From the NCBI GenBank assembly GCA_910576385.1, contig CAJTIR010000027.1, positions 1 through 54,766 of the forward strand: a stretch of DNA of 54,766 nucleotides, read 5' to 3'. Below, piece after piece: positions 42,893-49,367 of this stretch. The DNA is from Lachnospiraceae bacterium (GTDB taxonomy: Bacteria; Bacillota; Clostridia; Lachnospirales; Lachnospiraceae). The stretch's first letter is position 1. Each line of letters opens with the position of its first letter. The notes beneath the pieces are model-generated. The model searched no databases. It was not told the DNA's origin and was given only the letters and a program-made list of their open reading frames with translations. A program made the position numbers and the translations under genes.

Positions 42893-43536
42893 GTCTCACT
42901 CCTATCCATACGCTGGCCGCACTCAGGGCAGTACTCATAGTCGTGGTAATCAATTTCATAGTCTTTTTCGCAGTTTGGACAAGTGTACATGTCATAAAGG
43001 ATTTCTCCATCATCGCCGACACCATCACCCCATACGCCGACTTTCTTTGCTTTCTGCTTCTCCACCGCCCCCTGGCACTCTTTTAATGTACCGATTTTTT
43101 TGTACTGGCCATACTCCAAAAGCGTATGTAAAAGCCCTGTACTGATGCCGCTCTCGTCAACATCCTCTTGCCCTTCACTGATAAGCTGTAAAATTTCTTT
43201 GACTTCCTCGACTGTGCCGATTTTTTTGTACTCCGCCAGCATATCTAACTTTTCCGTGATCGTATGGTGATCAGCATCAACGCTAAAAAATCTCACTACT
43301 TTTGCAATTGCTTCCACTGTGCCAATCTCTTCGTATACTTTCAGCCGCTCAAGCTGCGCTTTGGCTCCACACTCACTTGCGCCATGCTCTCCACAATAGT
43401 CATAGGTTTCATCTTCATACCGCTTTCGCAGATAATACAGGTTTTTAAGATCCTCAATACTTCCGATCTTGCGGTACTCCTGGAGTTCCTCCAGGGCACC
43501 GATCGTCTCCGCCTCTGTCATACTCTTTTTTACCAT
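42889..43536 (-). CDS. protein with four YxxIGTxEE repeats and a zinc ribbon
   Basis: 215 residues. Four units end in the same motif: 'EYRKIGSIEDL' (~20), 'VYEEIGTVEAI' (~67), 'EYKKIGTVEEV' (~100), 'QYKKIGTLKEC' (~143), spaced 33-47 residues. The C-terminus carries a zinc ribbon 'YTCPNCEKDYEI...YCPECGQRM'. Such tandem helical repeats suggest a scaffold or binding protein. Function unknown; related single-repeat sequences are common in Clostridia phages. Good GAGGAG leader. Confidence 0.68.
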   Translation of the reverse strand: MVKKSMTEAETIGALEELQEYRKIGSIEDLKNLYYLRKRYEDETYDYCGEHGASECGAKAQLERLKVYEEIGTVEAIAKVVRFFSVDADHHTITEKLDMLAEYKKIGTVEEVKEILQLISEGQEDVDESGISTGLLHTLLEYGQYKKIGTLKECQGAVEKQKAKKVGVWGDGVGDDGEILYDMYTCPNCEKDYEIDYHDYEYCPECGQRMDRSET

Positions 43537-43554
43537 CTCTTCACTCCTCTTTCT

Positions 43555-43815
43555 TTACTTGTAATCTCTAAAGTCTTTGACTGCTGCAAAAGCCGTCTTT
43601 GAGTTGACCCACCGTTGCAGCCTTTTCAGATCACTTCCCCTTTTGAGCTTTTCTTTTTCATAGATCATGACATAAGGGGTATAGCCTAAATCCCTTAGCG
43701 TATATATCCTTTCTAAGTCCTGGTCGAGTGTCGTGTCAAAGTTGCACAAGACATATACACCCATTTTCCGGTAGTCCCAGCCCACAATCTCTTGAAATGC
43801 CTTAAATTTCGGCAC
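43555..43815 (-). CDS. C-terminal fragment of a radical-SAM-like phage protein
   Basis: The 86 residues 'KMGVYVLCNFDTTLDQDLER', 'LGYTPYVMIYEKEKLKRGSD' and 'RLQRWVNSKTAFAAVKDFRD' look like the C-terminal part of phage radical SAM proteins, while the cysteine cluster domain is absent. A GTG start with AGGAG is present, so the fragment may still be expressed. The upstream Dam gene ends 18 nt away, so the N-terminal part is truly gone here. Confidence 0.5.
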   Translation of the reverse strand: MPKFKAFQEIVGWDYRKMGVYVLCNFDTTLDQDLERIYTLRDLGYTPYVMIYEKEKLKRGSDLKRLQRWVNSKTAFAAVKDFRDYK

Positions 43816-43833
43816 AATCTCCTCTTTATCCTC

Positions 43834-44643
43834 CTATCTCAGCCCCATATCTAAAAGTGTTATCTGTTTTTCCGGTTTAAAGTTCATCCAGAGCACTTCT
43901 TTCTTTTTCTCACATGTCTGGGAGTAGCTGAATGTCTCGCGCCTCTCCCAGCCGCTAAGCATGTCCTGATATAGCTTTGTGTCATAGCCACTTATCAGGA
44001 CGTAGCCTTTGTGCTGCAGCAGAGTTTCTAAGAGTTCCTGATGCGCTCTATCATCCATCTCACAGCGGTACTGCTTTCCGTGTCTGGTCTCCAGCATGTA
44101 TGGAGGGTCGCAGTAGACCAACACTTTTTCATGGTTAAATCTCTTTATGACCTCAACCGCCGGCCGGCACTCGATCTGTACGCCCCTGAGCCGCTCTGCT
44201 GCCTGCATGATCTTCTCTGGTAGGTTACACCAGTCTTGTGCTGCATAGGCGCGCTCCCTGCCCTGGACGTCGTTTTTCCAGCCGACTTTTTCTCCGGTTG
44301 TGCGGAAGCCGTGCCCCATGTTGAGGCGTATGTAGAAAGACACTGCTTTTTGTAGGCTGTCTTCTGGTACTGCTGCAAAGGCATCCTCATAGACCTGTCT
44401 GGCATACGGCGTCCAGTATATCTCGTGGGCTAGCCGCTCTGGGTCTTTCTTTATCCACTCAAAAAGGTTCACCACGTTGCTGTCCAGATCGTTTACTGTC
44501 TCTATGTTTGATCTGGGTTTACTGAAAAGTACCGCCCCGCTGCCAAAGAAAGGCTCTAAGTAACTGTGATGCTCTGGGAAGTGGCTGATAACCCAGCTTG
44601 CTATCTTCCACTTACTGCCTGGGTACTTCACGACTGCTTTCAC
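43834..44643 (-). CDS. DNA adenine methyltransferase (D12 class)
   Basis: 269 residues: 'VKYPGSKWKIASWVISHFPE' (start motif), 'EPFFGSGAVLFSKPRSNIET' (motif I for AdoMet), and the catalytic DPPY in 'VLVYCDPPYMLETRHGKQYR' (~178). It methylates adenine N6, probably at GATC-like sites, to protect phage DNA from restriction or to time packaging. It overlaps the upstream gene by 32 nt. Confidence 0.93.
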   Translation of the reverse strand: MKAVVKYPGSKWKIASWVISHFPEHHSYLEPFFGSGAVLFSKPRSNIETVNDLDSNVVNLFEWIKKDPERLAHEIYWTPYARQVYEDAFAAVPEDSLQKAVSFYIRLNMGHGFRTTGEKVGWKNDVQGRERAYAAQDWCNLPEKIMQAAERLRGVQIECRPAVEVIKRFNHEKVLVYCDPPYMLETRHGKQYRCEMDDRAHQELLETLLQHKGYVLISGYDTKLYQDMLSGWERRETFSYSQTCEKKKEVLWMNFKPEKQITLLDMGLR

Positions 44644-44962
44644 TGTCTTCCCTCTCTTCCTTTGTCATGGGGTAACTTTTCATGATCTCGGCAATCAAGC
44701 AGTACTCTTTTTCCATCTCTGCCAGCTTTTGCTCAAGCTCTTCCAGTCTCTTTGTCAGGATGCAGCAGTACTCCCCGTCGCTCAACTCTCGTCTTATCCT
44801 CTTGCCCCTCGGAAAAGGGAAGTACCTGACTTTCTCCCCACCTTTCAGCAGGATGTCGACAACCTCTGCTTCTTCCAAGCGGTTGAGCTGTGCTAAAATT
44901 TCGACTTGCTGACCTTTATGCTTTGCCGCCCTGTACTCTCTGCATATCTCTCCGTCTGTCAC
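44612..44962 (-). CDS. unknown phage protein, 116 aa
   Basis: MTDGEICREYRAAKHKGQQV then 'EILAQLNRLEEAEVVDILLK', a helical protein with a coiled-coil end (LEELEQKLAEMEKEYCLIAE). The N-terminal helices recall small HTH-type phage proteins, but no family is certain. It lies between the replication initiator and Dam genes. Confidence 0.6.
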   Translation of the reverse strand: MTDGEICREYRAAKHKGQQVEILAQLNRLEEAEVVDILLKGGEKVRYFPFPRGKRIRRELSDGEYCCILTKRLEELEQKLAEMEKEYCLIAEIMKSYPMTKEEREDSESSREVPRQ

Positions 44963-45847
44963 TTAACCACCTCCCAACAGCATTTTTTCCAGCTTGTCAT
45001 AGTCATACTGCCTCTGCGGGAACTCAACAAATTTGTTTTTTGCCTTTTCAGTTGCAGACTCTTGCTGTACAGGCTTTTTGTACTTCCCAGGAAGATACTG
45101 GTCAAACACAAGTTCCCGCAAAAAGTTCTCAGCGTTCTTGATATACTTTTCAGGTTTCCCCTCAAGCCTGCAAGCCTCAGAATAGTTTTTTGCGCTCTGG
45201 ACAAGATCGTCCTCTGCCACTTTCTCAGTCAGCAGTAGAGTAGCATACTCACGCTCTGTCAAAAAACGATTACTGTCTTTTGGGTACTCGGACAGAAAAT
45301 CCTCAAACCGTTCAACGGGGGATATAGGGGGTCTCTCTGTTTTAGTTTCTGTTTTAGTTTTATGTTTTTGTTTATGTTTATATAATGTGCTACTATTTTG
45401 CGTACTATCTTGCGTACTATCTTGCGTACTAACTTGCTTACTTTTTGCTATAGTGCTACTATCTTGCACACCATCTTGCGTACTAACTTGCGTACTTTTT
45501 GACATAGTGACATCCACTTGCATACTATCTTGCTTACTAACTTGCGTACTTTTTTGCACACTATCTTGCGTACTATCTGACATAATCTTGTATGCAGTCG
45601 CCTTGGTGCCATGCTCCTCAAAGTCAATCATACCTCTTTCCTTTAACTCTTTTCTTGCTTTTAGTATGCCTGATCTGGATAAGCCTGTCAGTACGGAAAG
45701 TACCTGATTAGGCGCCTGAAACCACTCTTCCCAGCGGTTCCTGTTGCAGACGTGCAACAGCGCAAAGTATAGCGATACCTGCCCCGCAGATAAGGGATTC
45801 AGCGCGGCCGCATCCCAGAAAGAATTAATTACTGAAATATAATTCAT
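44963..45847 (-). CDS. phage replication initiator, O/DnaD-like, with internal origin
   Basis: 294 residues. The N-terminal winged helix (SVINSFWDAAALNPLSAGQV, 'LTGLSRSGILKARKELKERG') binds DNA. The middle (about 90-165) is a low-complexity run of Ser-Thr-Gln-Asp repeats encoded by 12-bp iterons. The C-terminal domain (FEDFLSEYPKDSNRFLTERE..) is DnaD-like and may load helicase. As in lambda O, the origin seems to lie inside its own initiator gene. ATG 45847 follows GGAGAATGGCT. Confidence 0.82.
   Translation of the reverse strand: MNYISVINSFWDAAALNPLSAGQVSLYFALLHVCNRNRWEEWFQAPNQVLSVLTGLSRSGILKARKELKERGMIDFEEHGTKATAYKIMSDSTQDSVQKSTQVSKQDSMQVDVTMSKSTQVSTQDGVQDSSTIAKSKQVSTQDSTQDSTQNSSTLYKHKQKHKTKTETKTERPPISPVERFEDFLSEYPKDSNRFLTEREYATLLLTEKVAEDDLVQSAKNYSEACRLEGKPEKYIKNAENFLRELVFDQYLPGKYKKPVQQESATEKAKNKFVEFPQRQYDYDKLEKMLLGGG
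45392..45584. repeat. 12-bp iteron array inside the replication initiator gene (candidate ori)
   Basis: About a dozen units close to ACTATCTTGCGT follow one another in register (variants ACTAACTTGCTT, ACCATCTTGCGT). They spell STQD-type peptide repeats, so the array keeps the frame. Iterons inside an initiator gene are the hallmark of lambda-type origins. Confidence 0.75.
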
Positions 45848-45897
45848 AGCCATTCTCCATTCTGTATTTTTACTTTCTGATGCGATTGAAACGATCG

Positions 45898-46119
45898 CTA
45901 CTTGTCCAAAGCGTCAAAAGCTGCATCTGTCAGCTTTCCCAGCTCTTTCAACGATTTAAAAGCCATATCACCAAGAGCGATAAAGGCCCACTCAAAGTCT
46001 GCAACTGGTACTACTTCCTGGTGATAGACTGCTGCAAACAATAACTTCTGTAAGCTGAAAATCTTTTCTGCCTGGAGCTCTAACTCCTCAATCTTGAATG
46101 CAATTTCTTTCTGTGACAT
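45898..46119 (-). CDS. unknown phage protein, 73 aa
   Basis: A helical protein: MSQKEIAFKIEELELQAEKI then 'FEWAFIALGDMAFKSLKELG'. It is the first gene of a leftward unit directly behind the promoter at 46179-46207. Function unknown; first-gene position in an early operon fits a regulatory or Cro-like role but no HTH is visible. Confidence 0.6.
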   Translation of the reverse strand: MSQKEIAFKIEELELQAEKIFSLQKLLFAAVYHQEVVPVADFEWAFIALGDMAFKSLKELGKLTDAAFDALDK

Positions 46120-46142
46120 ACTGCACCTCCTGAATGCTCGTT

Positions 46143-46207
46143 TTGTGCGCGCTCAATTTGCGCGTTTACTATATACATATGATAGCGTACAATTTGAGCA
46201 TAGTCAA
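46143..46207. promoter_or_regulatory. divergent promoters with inverted operators
   Basis: Leftward: TTGACT (46202-46207), 17 bp, TATCAT (46179-46184). Rightward: TTGTGC (46143-46148), 18 bp, TACTAT (46167-46172). GCTCAATTTG (46151-46160) and CAATTTGAGC (46190-46199) are near-identical sites in opposite orientation, one inside each promoter spacer, so one repressor could shut both. Confidence 0.65.
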
Positions 46208-46234
46208 GTATTTTTTAGGAGGTATTTATTATTT

Positions 46235-46471
46235 ATGTTTGGAAAACGTTTGCGTTCTATGAGAATAAAGCGTCAATATACGCAACCTCAAATGGCTGAT
46301 TTTATTGACGTCGCTCTTCGCACTTATCAAGGTTATGAAGGTGGTTCCCGTTGCCCATCTTTTGAAACACTTGTCCGTATTGCTGACGTTTTAGACGTTT
46401 CTATTGATTATCTCATGGGGCGGGACGATTTTCTTCAATCTCTCGGAGTTTCCGTTGATGAATACCAGTAA
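46235..46471 (+). CDS. XRE-family repressor
   Basis: 78 residues: 'MFGKRLRSMRIKRQYTQPQM' and 'FIDVALRTYQGYEGGSRCPS' form a helix-turn-helix, then 'LVRIADVLDVSIDYLMGRDD', the usual XRE ending. AGGAGG lies 12 nt before ATG 46235. It is divergent from the leftward early genes and likely binds the two operators at 46151 and 46190. Its 3' end overlaps an opposing XRE gene by 59 nt. Confidence 0.85.
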   Translation: MFGKRLRSMRIKRQYTQPQMADFIDVALRTYQGYEGGSRCPSFETLVRIADVLDVSIDYLMGRDDFLQSLGVSVDEYQ

Positions 46472-46622
46472 TATCTTCTAAGGCATCCCAGATAGAAAAA
46501 TCGCCCGTTCTGTCGCCTTTTTCTATATTTTGATAATATCTAAGGCTGATTTCCAGCTTATCTGCCATCTGCTGCTGTGTCATGCCCGCTTTCTGGCGGG
46601 CTTCTTTTAATCTTTTTCGCAT
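46413..46622 (-). CDS. XRE-family regulator, convergent with the 46235 repressor
   Basis: 69 residues: 'MRKRLKEARQKAGMTQQQMA' and 'KLEISLRYYQNIEKGDRTGD' form a clear HTH, followed by 'WDALEDITGIHQRKLREIEE'. It belongs to the leftward transcript coming from the HUH Rep and HNH genes. Its last 59 nt are antisense to the end of the plus-strand repressor. Confidence 0.82.
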   Translation of the reverse strand: MRKRLKEARQKAGMTQQQMADKLEISLRYYQNIEKGDRTGDFSIWDALEDITGIHQRKLREIEENRPAP

Positions 46623-46664
46623 GTTAAATCCCCATAACTTCCATATGTTTTACTATGCCCTCCG

Positions 46665-46955
46665 TTACAGATAAGACTTTCCGTAACGGGTTCTAAAGTC
46701 TTCCCTGCTGCCGATCTTGCCCTCATAGATCGCCTGTCCTAACATCTTGGACAGGCGCTCTGCCATTTGGTTGTCATGGATGCGCCCTATGATCTGCCCC
46801 ATGTTATGGCAGTTGTTACATGATGGCACTTTCAGGCCATCCTCTTCTGCTAGTTTTCTTCTGCCGCGGCCAAAGATTAAGTGATGCTCGCACTCTGCTG
46901 GCCTTCCGCAAAAGAAGCAGATGTTATCATAATCCGTTACAATACTTTTTCTCAT
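46665..46955 (-). CDS. HNH-like zinc protein
   Basis: 96 residues with 'NICFFCGRPAECEHHLIFGR' then 'LKVPSCNNCHNMGQIIGRIH'. Two CxxC pairs around an EHHLIFG His motif match small HNH endonuclease-like phage proteins. It may cut or bind DNA; many phages keep HNH proteins for packaging, but here it sits in the early region next to Rep. Confidence 0.75.
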   Translation of the reverse strand: MRKSIVTDYDNICFFCGRPAECEHHLIFGRGRRKLAEEDGLKVPSCNNCHNMGQIIGRIHDNQMAERLSKMLGQAIYEGKIGSREDFRTRYGKSYL

Positions 46956-46991
46956 GTCTTGATCTCCTCTTCTTTTTTGATACTTTTACCC

Positions 46992-47726
46992 TTACGGGCT
47001 ACTCCCAGACAGCCGTACCATAGTATACTTTTGATACTCCCTCCCAGTAAAAGGGTCAATCCCGCTGTAAACTGTGTCTTTGTCTATGTAGTAACCTTTG
47101 ATCGGCTTTGGGTCTGCTGCCCACTTTTTCGCCTTCTTTACCAGCTTTGTCTTTGGCTTTGGCAAGATCAAGTTTCTGCTGCAGCTATAGCGCTGTTTTG
47201 CTCCTCCACTCTCTTTACAGGTCTTGGATGTTTCTTTTATCAGATATGCTGCAAGGTCTTTATACTGCCCGCTGTCATCCAGATGCTTAAAACCTGGCCT
47301 TCCATACTTCCACAGCTTACGGACTGTCTTTGCCACGTCCTCCCCGTCTACATGGTTTATCAGAAGGTGGTGGTGGATGGACTTGCTCTTGTACTCTGTC
47401 ACGCATATCCACTTGAAAGGGACACCTAACTTTTTATACACTTTCCTCAAGCCCTCTATCAGCTTTTTAATCGCTTTCTTTGCCTCTTCCGGTGGCAGCC
47501 TCTTATCTTTCTGGTAAGTCAAAGTGATGAAAAGATCGTCTACTCTAAAGTTGGCGTTAATCTTCAACCGCAACTTCCGCTCTGCGTTCCTTTGATTTAC
47601 TTTTTCAATTTCTTCTGCAGTTGCTTTCCCTTTCTTTCCCCTTACTTTTATCCCAACTCTTTTTGTATAACTTTTTGTCACTTCTATGGTTGCCCCTGCC
47701 TGTATCGTCGTCCTGAAATATGCCAC
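46992..47726 (-). CDS. HUH-type rolling-circle replication initiator
   Basis: 244 residues. Motif 1 'DDLFITLTYQKDKRLPPEEA', motif 2 'SKSIHHHLLINHVDGEDVAK' (the HUH metal site) and motif 3 'QYKDLAAYLIKETSKTCKES' with the YxxK nicking tyrosine fit the rolling-circle Rep superfamily. It would nick DNA and stay linked to the 5' end. GTG 47726 with GAAGGTGCAGCA. A short plus-strand RNA candidate lies antisense to its leader. Confidence 0.82.
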   Translation of the reverse strand: MAYFRTTIQAGATIEVTKSYTKRVGIKVRGKKGKATAEEIEKVNQRNAERKLRLKINANFRVDDLFITLTYQKDKRLPPEEAKKAIKKLIEGLRKVYKKLGVPFKWICVTEYKSKSIHHHLLINHVDGEDVAKTVRKLWKYGRPGFKHLDDSGQYKDLAAYLIKETSKTCKESGGAKQRYSCSRNLILPKPKTKLVKKAKKWAADPKPIKGYYIDKDTVYSGIDPFTGREYQKYTMVRLSGSSP

Positions 47727-47797
47727 TGCTGCACCTTCTTTTTATGTCTTTTTTTCTCTTTGGTAGCTAAAGTTAATAGCTTGATCGAGCCTTAAAC

Positions 47798-47820
47798 CGG
47801 ATATTTTCCGGCTTTTTTTA
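47798..47820 (+). terminator. plus-strand terminator
   Basis: CCGGA / TCCGG stem (47797-47811) followed by CTTTTTTTAAC. It lies just upstream of the antisense RNA promoter and could isolate it from other rightward transcription. Confidence 0.65.
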
Positions 47821-47822
47821 AC

Positions 47823-47852
47823 TTTACAAGCAGATGCAGTCTGTGTTATACT
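47823..47852 (+). promoter_or_regulatory. promoter of a short plus-strand RNA
   Basis: TTTACA (47823-47828), 18 bp, TATACT (47847-47852), with a TGTGT before the -10 box that resembles an extended -10. No gene follows before the terminator at 47888-47922. Confidence 0.65.
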
Positions 47853-47858
47853 TTTTAT

Positions 47859-47922
47859 AGAATGTTTTCGCATCTACTTGATGTTCTAGCCGCTGCGCCG
47901 CTAACGCAACGGCTATTTTTTT
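47859..47922 (+). ncRNA. candidate antisense (ctRNA-like) RNA of the Rep leader
   Basis: The promoter at 47823-47852 would start transcription near 47859. A strong terminator follows: AGCCGCTGCG (47888-47897), CGCAACGGCT (47905-47914), then ATTTTTTTG. The product would be about 64 nt, has no ORF, and is exactly antisense to the leader of the HUH Rep gene. Rolling-circle plasmids often limit Rep with such counter-transcribed RNAs. This is inference from position. Confidence 0.6.
47888..47922 (+). terminator. terminator of the short plus-strand RNA
   Basis: A 10-bp stem (AGCCG.TGCG / CGCA.CGGCT) with a 7-nt loop and T8. Confidence 0.85.
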
Positions 47923-47944
47923 GTTTTACACAAGAACTTATGTT

Positions 47945-48202
47945 CTATTTCATCACACTTCCTTTCCTTCTCTTTTTCAGCTCCACCCTGGCATAAGTCA
48001 TACCGTCCCTTTCACTGAGGTGGACTTCATACGGGTTATACCGTCTTTCCAGCGGTACTGCTGTATGATGGTAGCCTCCTTGCTTATCTTGGTAGTAGAA
48101 AATTCTATACCTTCGGTTCTCTGTCGCACCGATCAGCTCCCAGCCTTCCAGGGGTTGTCCGCTAAAGTAGGACGATCGGTCTTCAATCTCTCTTGTGATC
48201 AT
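47945..48202 (-). CDS. unknown phage protein, 85 aa
   Basis: MITREIEDRSSYFSGQPLEG then 'NRRYRIFYYQDKQGGYHHTA' and a basic C-terminus. Beta-rich, function unknown. Start ATG 48202 is preferred over the frame opening at 48268 because AGAGGAAAG precedes it. It overlaps the next upstream gene by 20 nt. Confidence 0.6.
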   Translation of the reverse strand: MITREIEDRSSYFSGQPLEGWELIGATENRRYRIFYYQDKQGGYHHTAVPLERRYNPYEVHLSERDGMTYARVELKKRRKGSVMK

Positions 48203-48377
48203 CTTTTTCTTTCCTCTCTTTGCTCCAAGGATCTTCAAACGCATCCAGCAACTTCTTAGCCTCCTCAAACCGACACTGGCCGATCAACTCCAAGGCTTCC
48301 TTCTCTACGCTTGTCCTATGGTCAAGCTCTGCCTGCTCTGCTTTGATCTCCTTGATCTTTCTGTCGATCTTATCCAT
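48183..48377 (-). CDS. unknown helical phage protein, 64 aa
   Basis: MDKIDRKIKEIKAEQAELDH then 'LIGQCRFEEAKKLLDAFEDP', a charged helical protein. Function unknown. It is part of the leftward operon just before the 85-aa gene. Confidence 0.58.
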   Translation of the reverse strand: MDKIDRKIKEIKAEQAELDHRTSVEKEALELIGQCRFEEAKKLLDAFEDPWSKERKEKDDHKRD

Positions 48378-48388
48378 AGTCCGTCCTC

Positions 48389-48664
48389 CTACATAGTCAG
48401 CAAACGCTGCTTTTCCTCCTCGCTAGCCTCAAAAAGCTCACATAAAGTCAGCAAATCCCCATAGCTGAAAGGGTCTGGCTTAATCTTTTCTTTTCCCTTT
48501 TTCTTATCCGCTGCTTTTAGCATTTGCGAAAGTGCGGATTGTGAAATACCAAGTGCTTGCCCAACTTCCGCTTGTGTCATGTGATGCAGGTGCATCTGTG
48601 CTATGACCCATCCTTTAAGATCGTTGAGTTTATACTCTTTTCTTTTAATGCTTACTCTGGGCAC
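48389..48664 (-). CDS. XRE-like DNA-binding protein
   Basis: About 91 residues from GTG 48664 (AGGAGG 7 nt upstream): 'VIAQMHLHHMTQAEVGQALG' and 'ISQSALSQMLKAADKKKGKE' form a helix-turn-helix with a long basic linker. Likely a transcription regulator of the early region. It lies just left of the small-gene array. Confidence 0.78.
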   Translation of the reverse strand: MPRVSIKRKEYKLNDLKGWVIAQMHLHHMTQAEVGQALGISQSALSQMLKAADKKKGKEKIKPDPFSYGDLLTLCELFEASEEEKQRLLTM

Positions 48665-48706
48665 CTCGCTCACCTCCTATATTTCTTTATACTGGTTATC
48701 TAGATA

Positions 48707-48745
48707 GCTTGCAGAACTGTTTCGCCCTGCAAGCCGTTTTTTTTA
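48707..48745 (+). terminator. terminator in front of cassette A
   Basis: GCTTGCAG / CTGCAAGC stem (48707-48714, 48727-48734) then T8. It lies in front of the cassette A promoter and isolates it from rightward transcription. A degenerate copy precedes cassette B at 49861-49899. Confidence 0.85.
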
Positions 48746-48755
48746 TTTTTCTTTA

Positions 48756-48828
48756 TTGCCTTTCCGCATCCCCACTCTTATACTGTACTTACAGGCTGCT
48801 GCAACAGCCGAGTACATATGAGAGGAGG
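48756..48828 (+). promoter_or_regulatory. cassette A promoter and conserved leader
   Basis: TTGCCT (48756-48761), 17 bp, TATACT (48779-48784), then the leader ACAGGCTG-CTGCAA-CAGCCGAGTA with a small hairpin (48794-48798 / 48805-48809), then AGGAGG. The same promoter plus leader recurs at 49901 and 50474. Confidence 0.8.
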
Positions 48829-48835
48829 TTATTCT

Positions 48836-49063
48836 ATGTATCATGTTATTGTTATTTACGCCGATAAATCTTTCCGTGAATTTTATCACGTAAATAAAAT
48901 TGAATTTTATGAATCAGAGGCATACCAAACATTAGAAGGCGATAGCATTACTTCTTATCGCTATATGCTTGGAAACTTTGTTTACCATCTTTTTTCTAAA
49001 GATGGTGCAGCAACCGTCTCTGTAAACAATGCGATAGCTTTTGAAGTTTCCAAAGAAAGCTAG
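48836..49063 (+). CDS. cassette A plus-strand small protein, 75 aa
   Basis: MYHVIVIYADKSFREFYHVN then 'FYESEAYQTLEGDSITSYRY', a small aromatic-rich alpha/beta protein with no known family. ATG 48836 has AGGAGG at 7 nt. It is expressed from its own promoter and stopped by a terminator (49070-49104) that lies inside the opposing minus-strand gene. The 3' end overlaps that gene by 68 nt. Confidence 0.7.
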   Translation: MYHVIVIYADKSFREFYHVNKIEFYESEAYQTLEGDSITSYRYMLGNFVYHLFSKDGAATVSVNNAIAFEVSKES

Positions 49064-49199
49064 TTTCATCCACCCTTATGTTAATATCCGCAACATAGGG
49101 GTGGGCTTTTGCAACCACGAAACACTTTTCTGCTATTTCCTCTAATCTCTCTATGTCTCTAGTCTTTACCTCAATACTTATGTTGCCTGCTATTGACAC
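48996..49199 (-). CDS. cassette A minus-strand small protein, 67 aa
   Basis: From GTG 49199: SIAGNISIEVKTRDIERLEE then 'IAEKCFVVAKAHPYVADINI', a beta-alpha pattern like many small early phage proteins of Clostridia ('IxIEV...LE.ALE' start). GGGAGGTGG lies upstream, after the conserved element at 49254-49267. The last residues are encoded opposite the end of the cassette A plus gene. Function unknown. Confidence 0.6.
   Translation of the reverse strand: MSIAGNISIEVKTRDIERLEEIAEKCFVVAKAHPYVADINIRVDETSFLWKLQKLSHCLQRRLLHHL
49070..49104 (+). terminator. terminator of cassette A, inside the opposing gene
   Basis: CCACCCTTATGTT / AACATAGGGGTGG arms (13 bp, one G-T wobble) followed by GCTTTT. It lies within the coding region of the minus-strand gene 48996-49199. 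Confidence 0.85.
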
Positions 49200-49243
49200 C
49201 CTGTACCCACCTCCCTTCGTGTCCACCATGTTGACACAGGGTC

Positions 49244-49303
49244 TTAGCTACTTACACTCTGCTGGTTACGTTCCTCTTTCTTACCAATGGTTTGTTCATA
49301 CAT
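49244..49303 (-). CDS. tiny upstream ORF ending in NQQSVSS (19 aa)
   Basis: MYEQTIGKKEERNQQSVSS. The NQQSV segment is encoded by the 14-bp element shared by three leaders. It ends before the start of the 48996-49199 gene and may be a leader peptide or a decayed gene end. AGGAG directly abuts the ATG, so translation is uncertain. Confidence 0.35.
   Translation of the reverse strand: MYEQTIGKKEERNQQSVSS
49254..49267 (-). repeat. conserved 14-bp element, copy A
   Basis: AACCAGCAGAGTGT on the minus strand. Copies at 50416-50429 and 50977-50990 also precede small minus-strand genes. Around copies A and C the plus strand reads TTGACA, 16 bp, TACACT, a promoter-like spacing. Confidence 0.75.
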
Positions 49304-49367
49304 CTCCTATTCTTTTATCTTTTGATATGTTATACTAACTTTAAAATCTCGTGAAAGGAGAATACCT

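Noticed and set aside
45392-45584. CRISPR or satellite array
   Set aside because: The 12-bp units are contiguous, without spacers, and in frame with the initiator gene, so iterons are the better reading.
45387-45707. Plus-strand ORF of 106 codons full of Cys/Val/Leu repeats
   Set aside because: It is the reverse reading of the iteron array in the replication initiator gene; the repeats keep all frames open.
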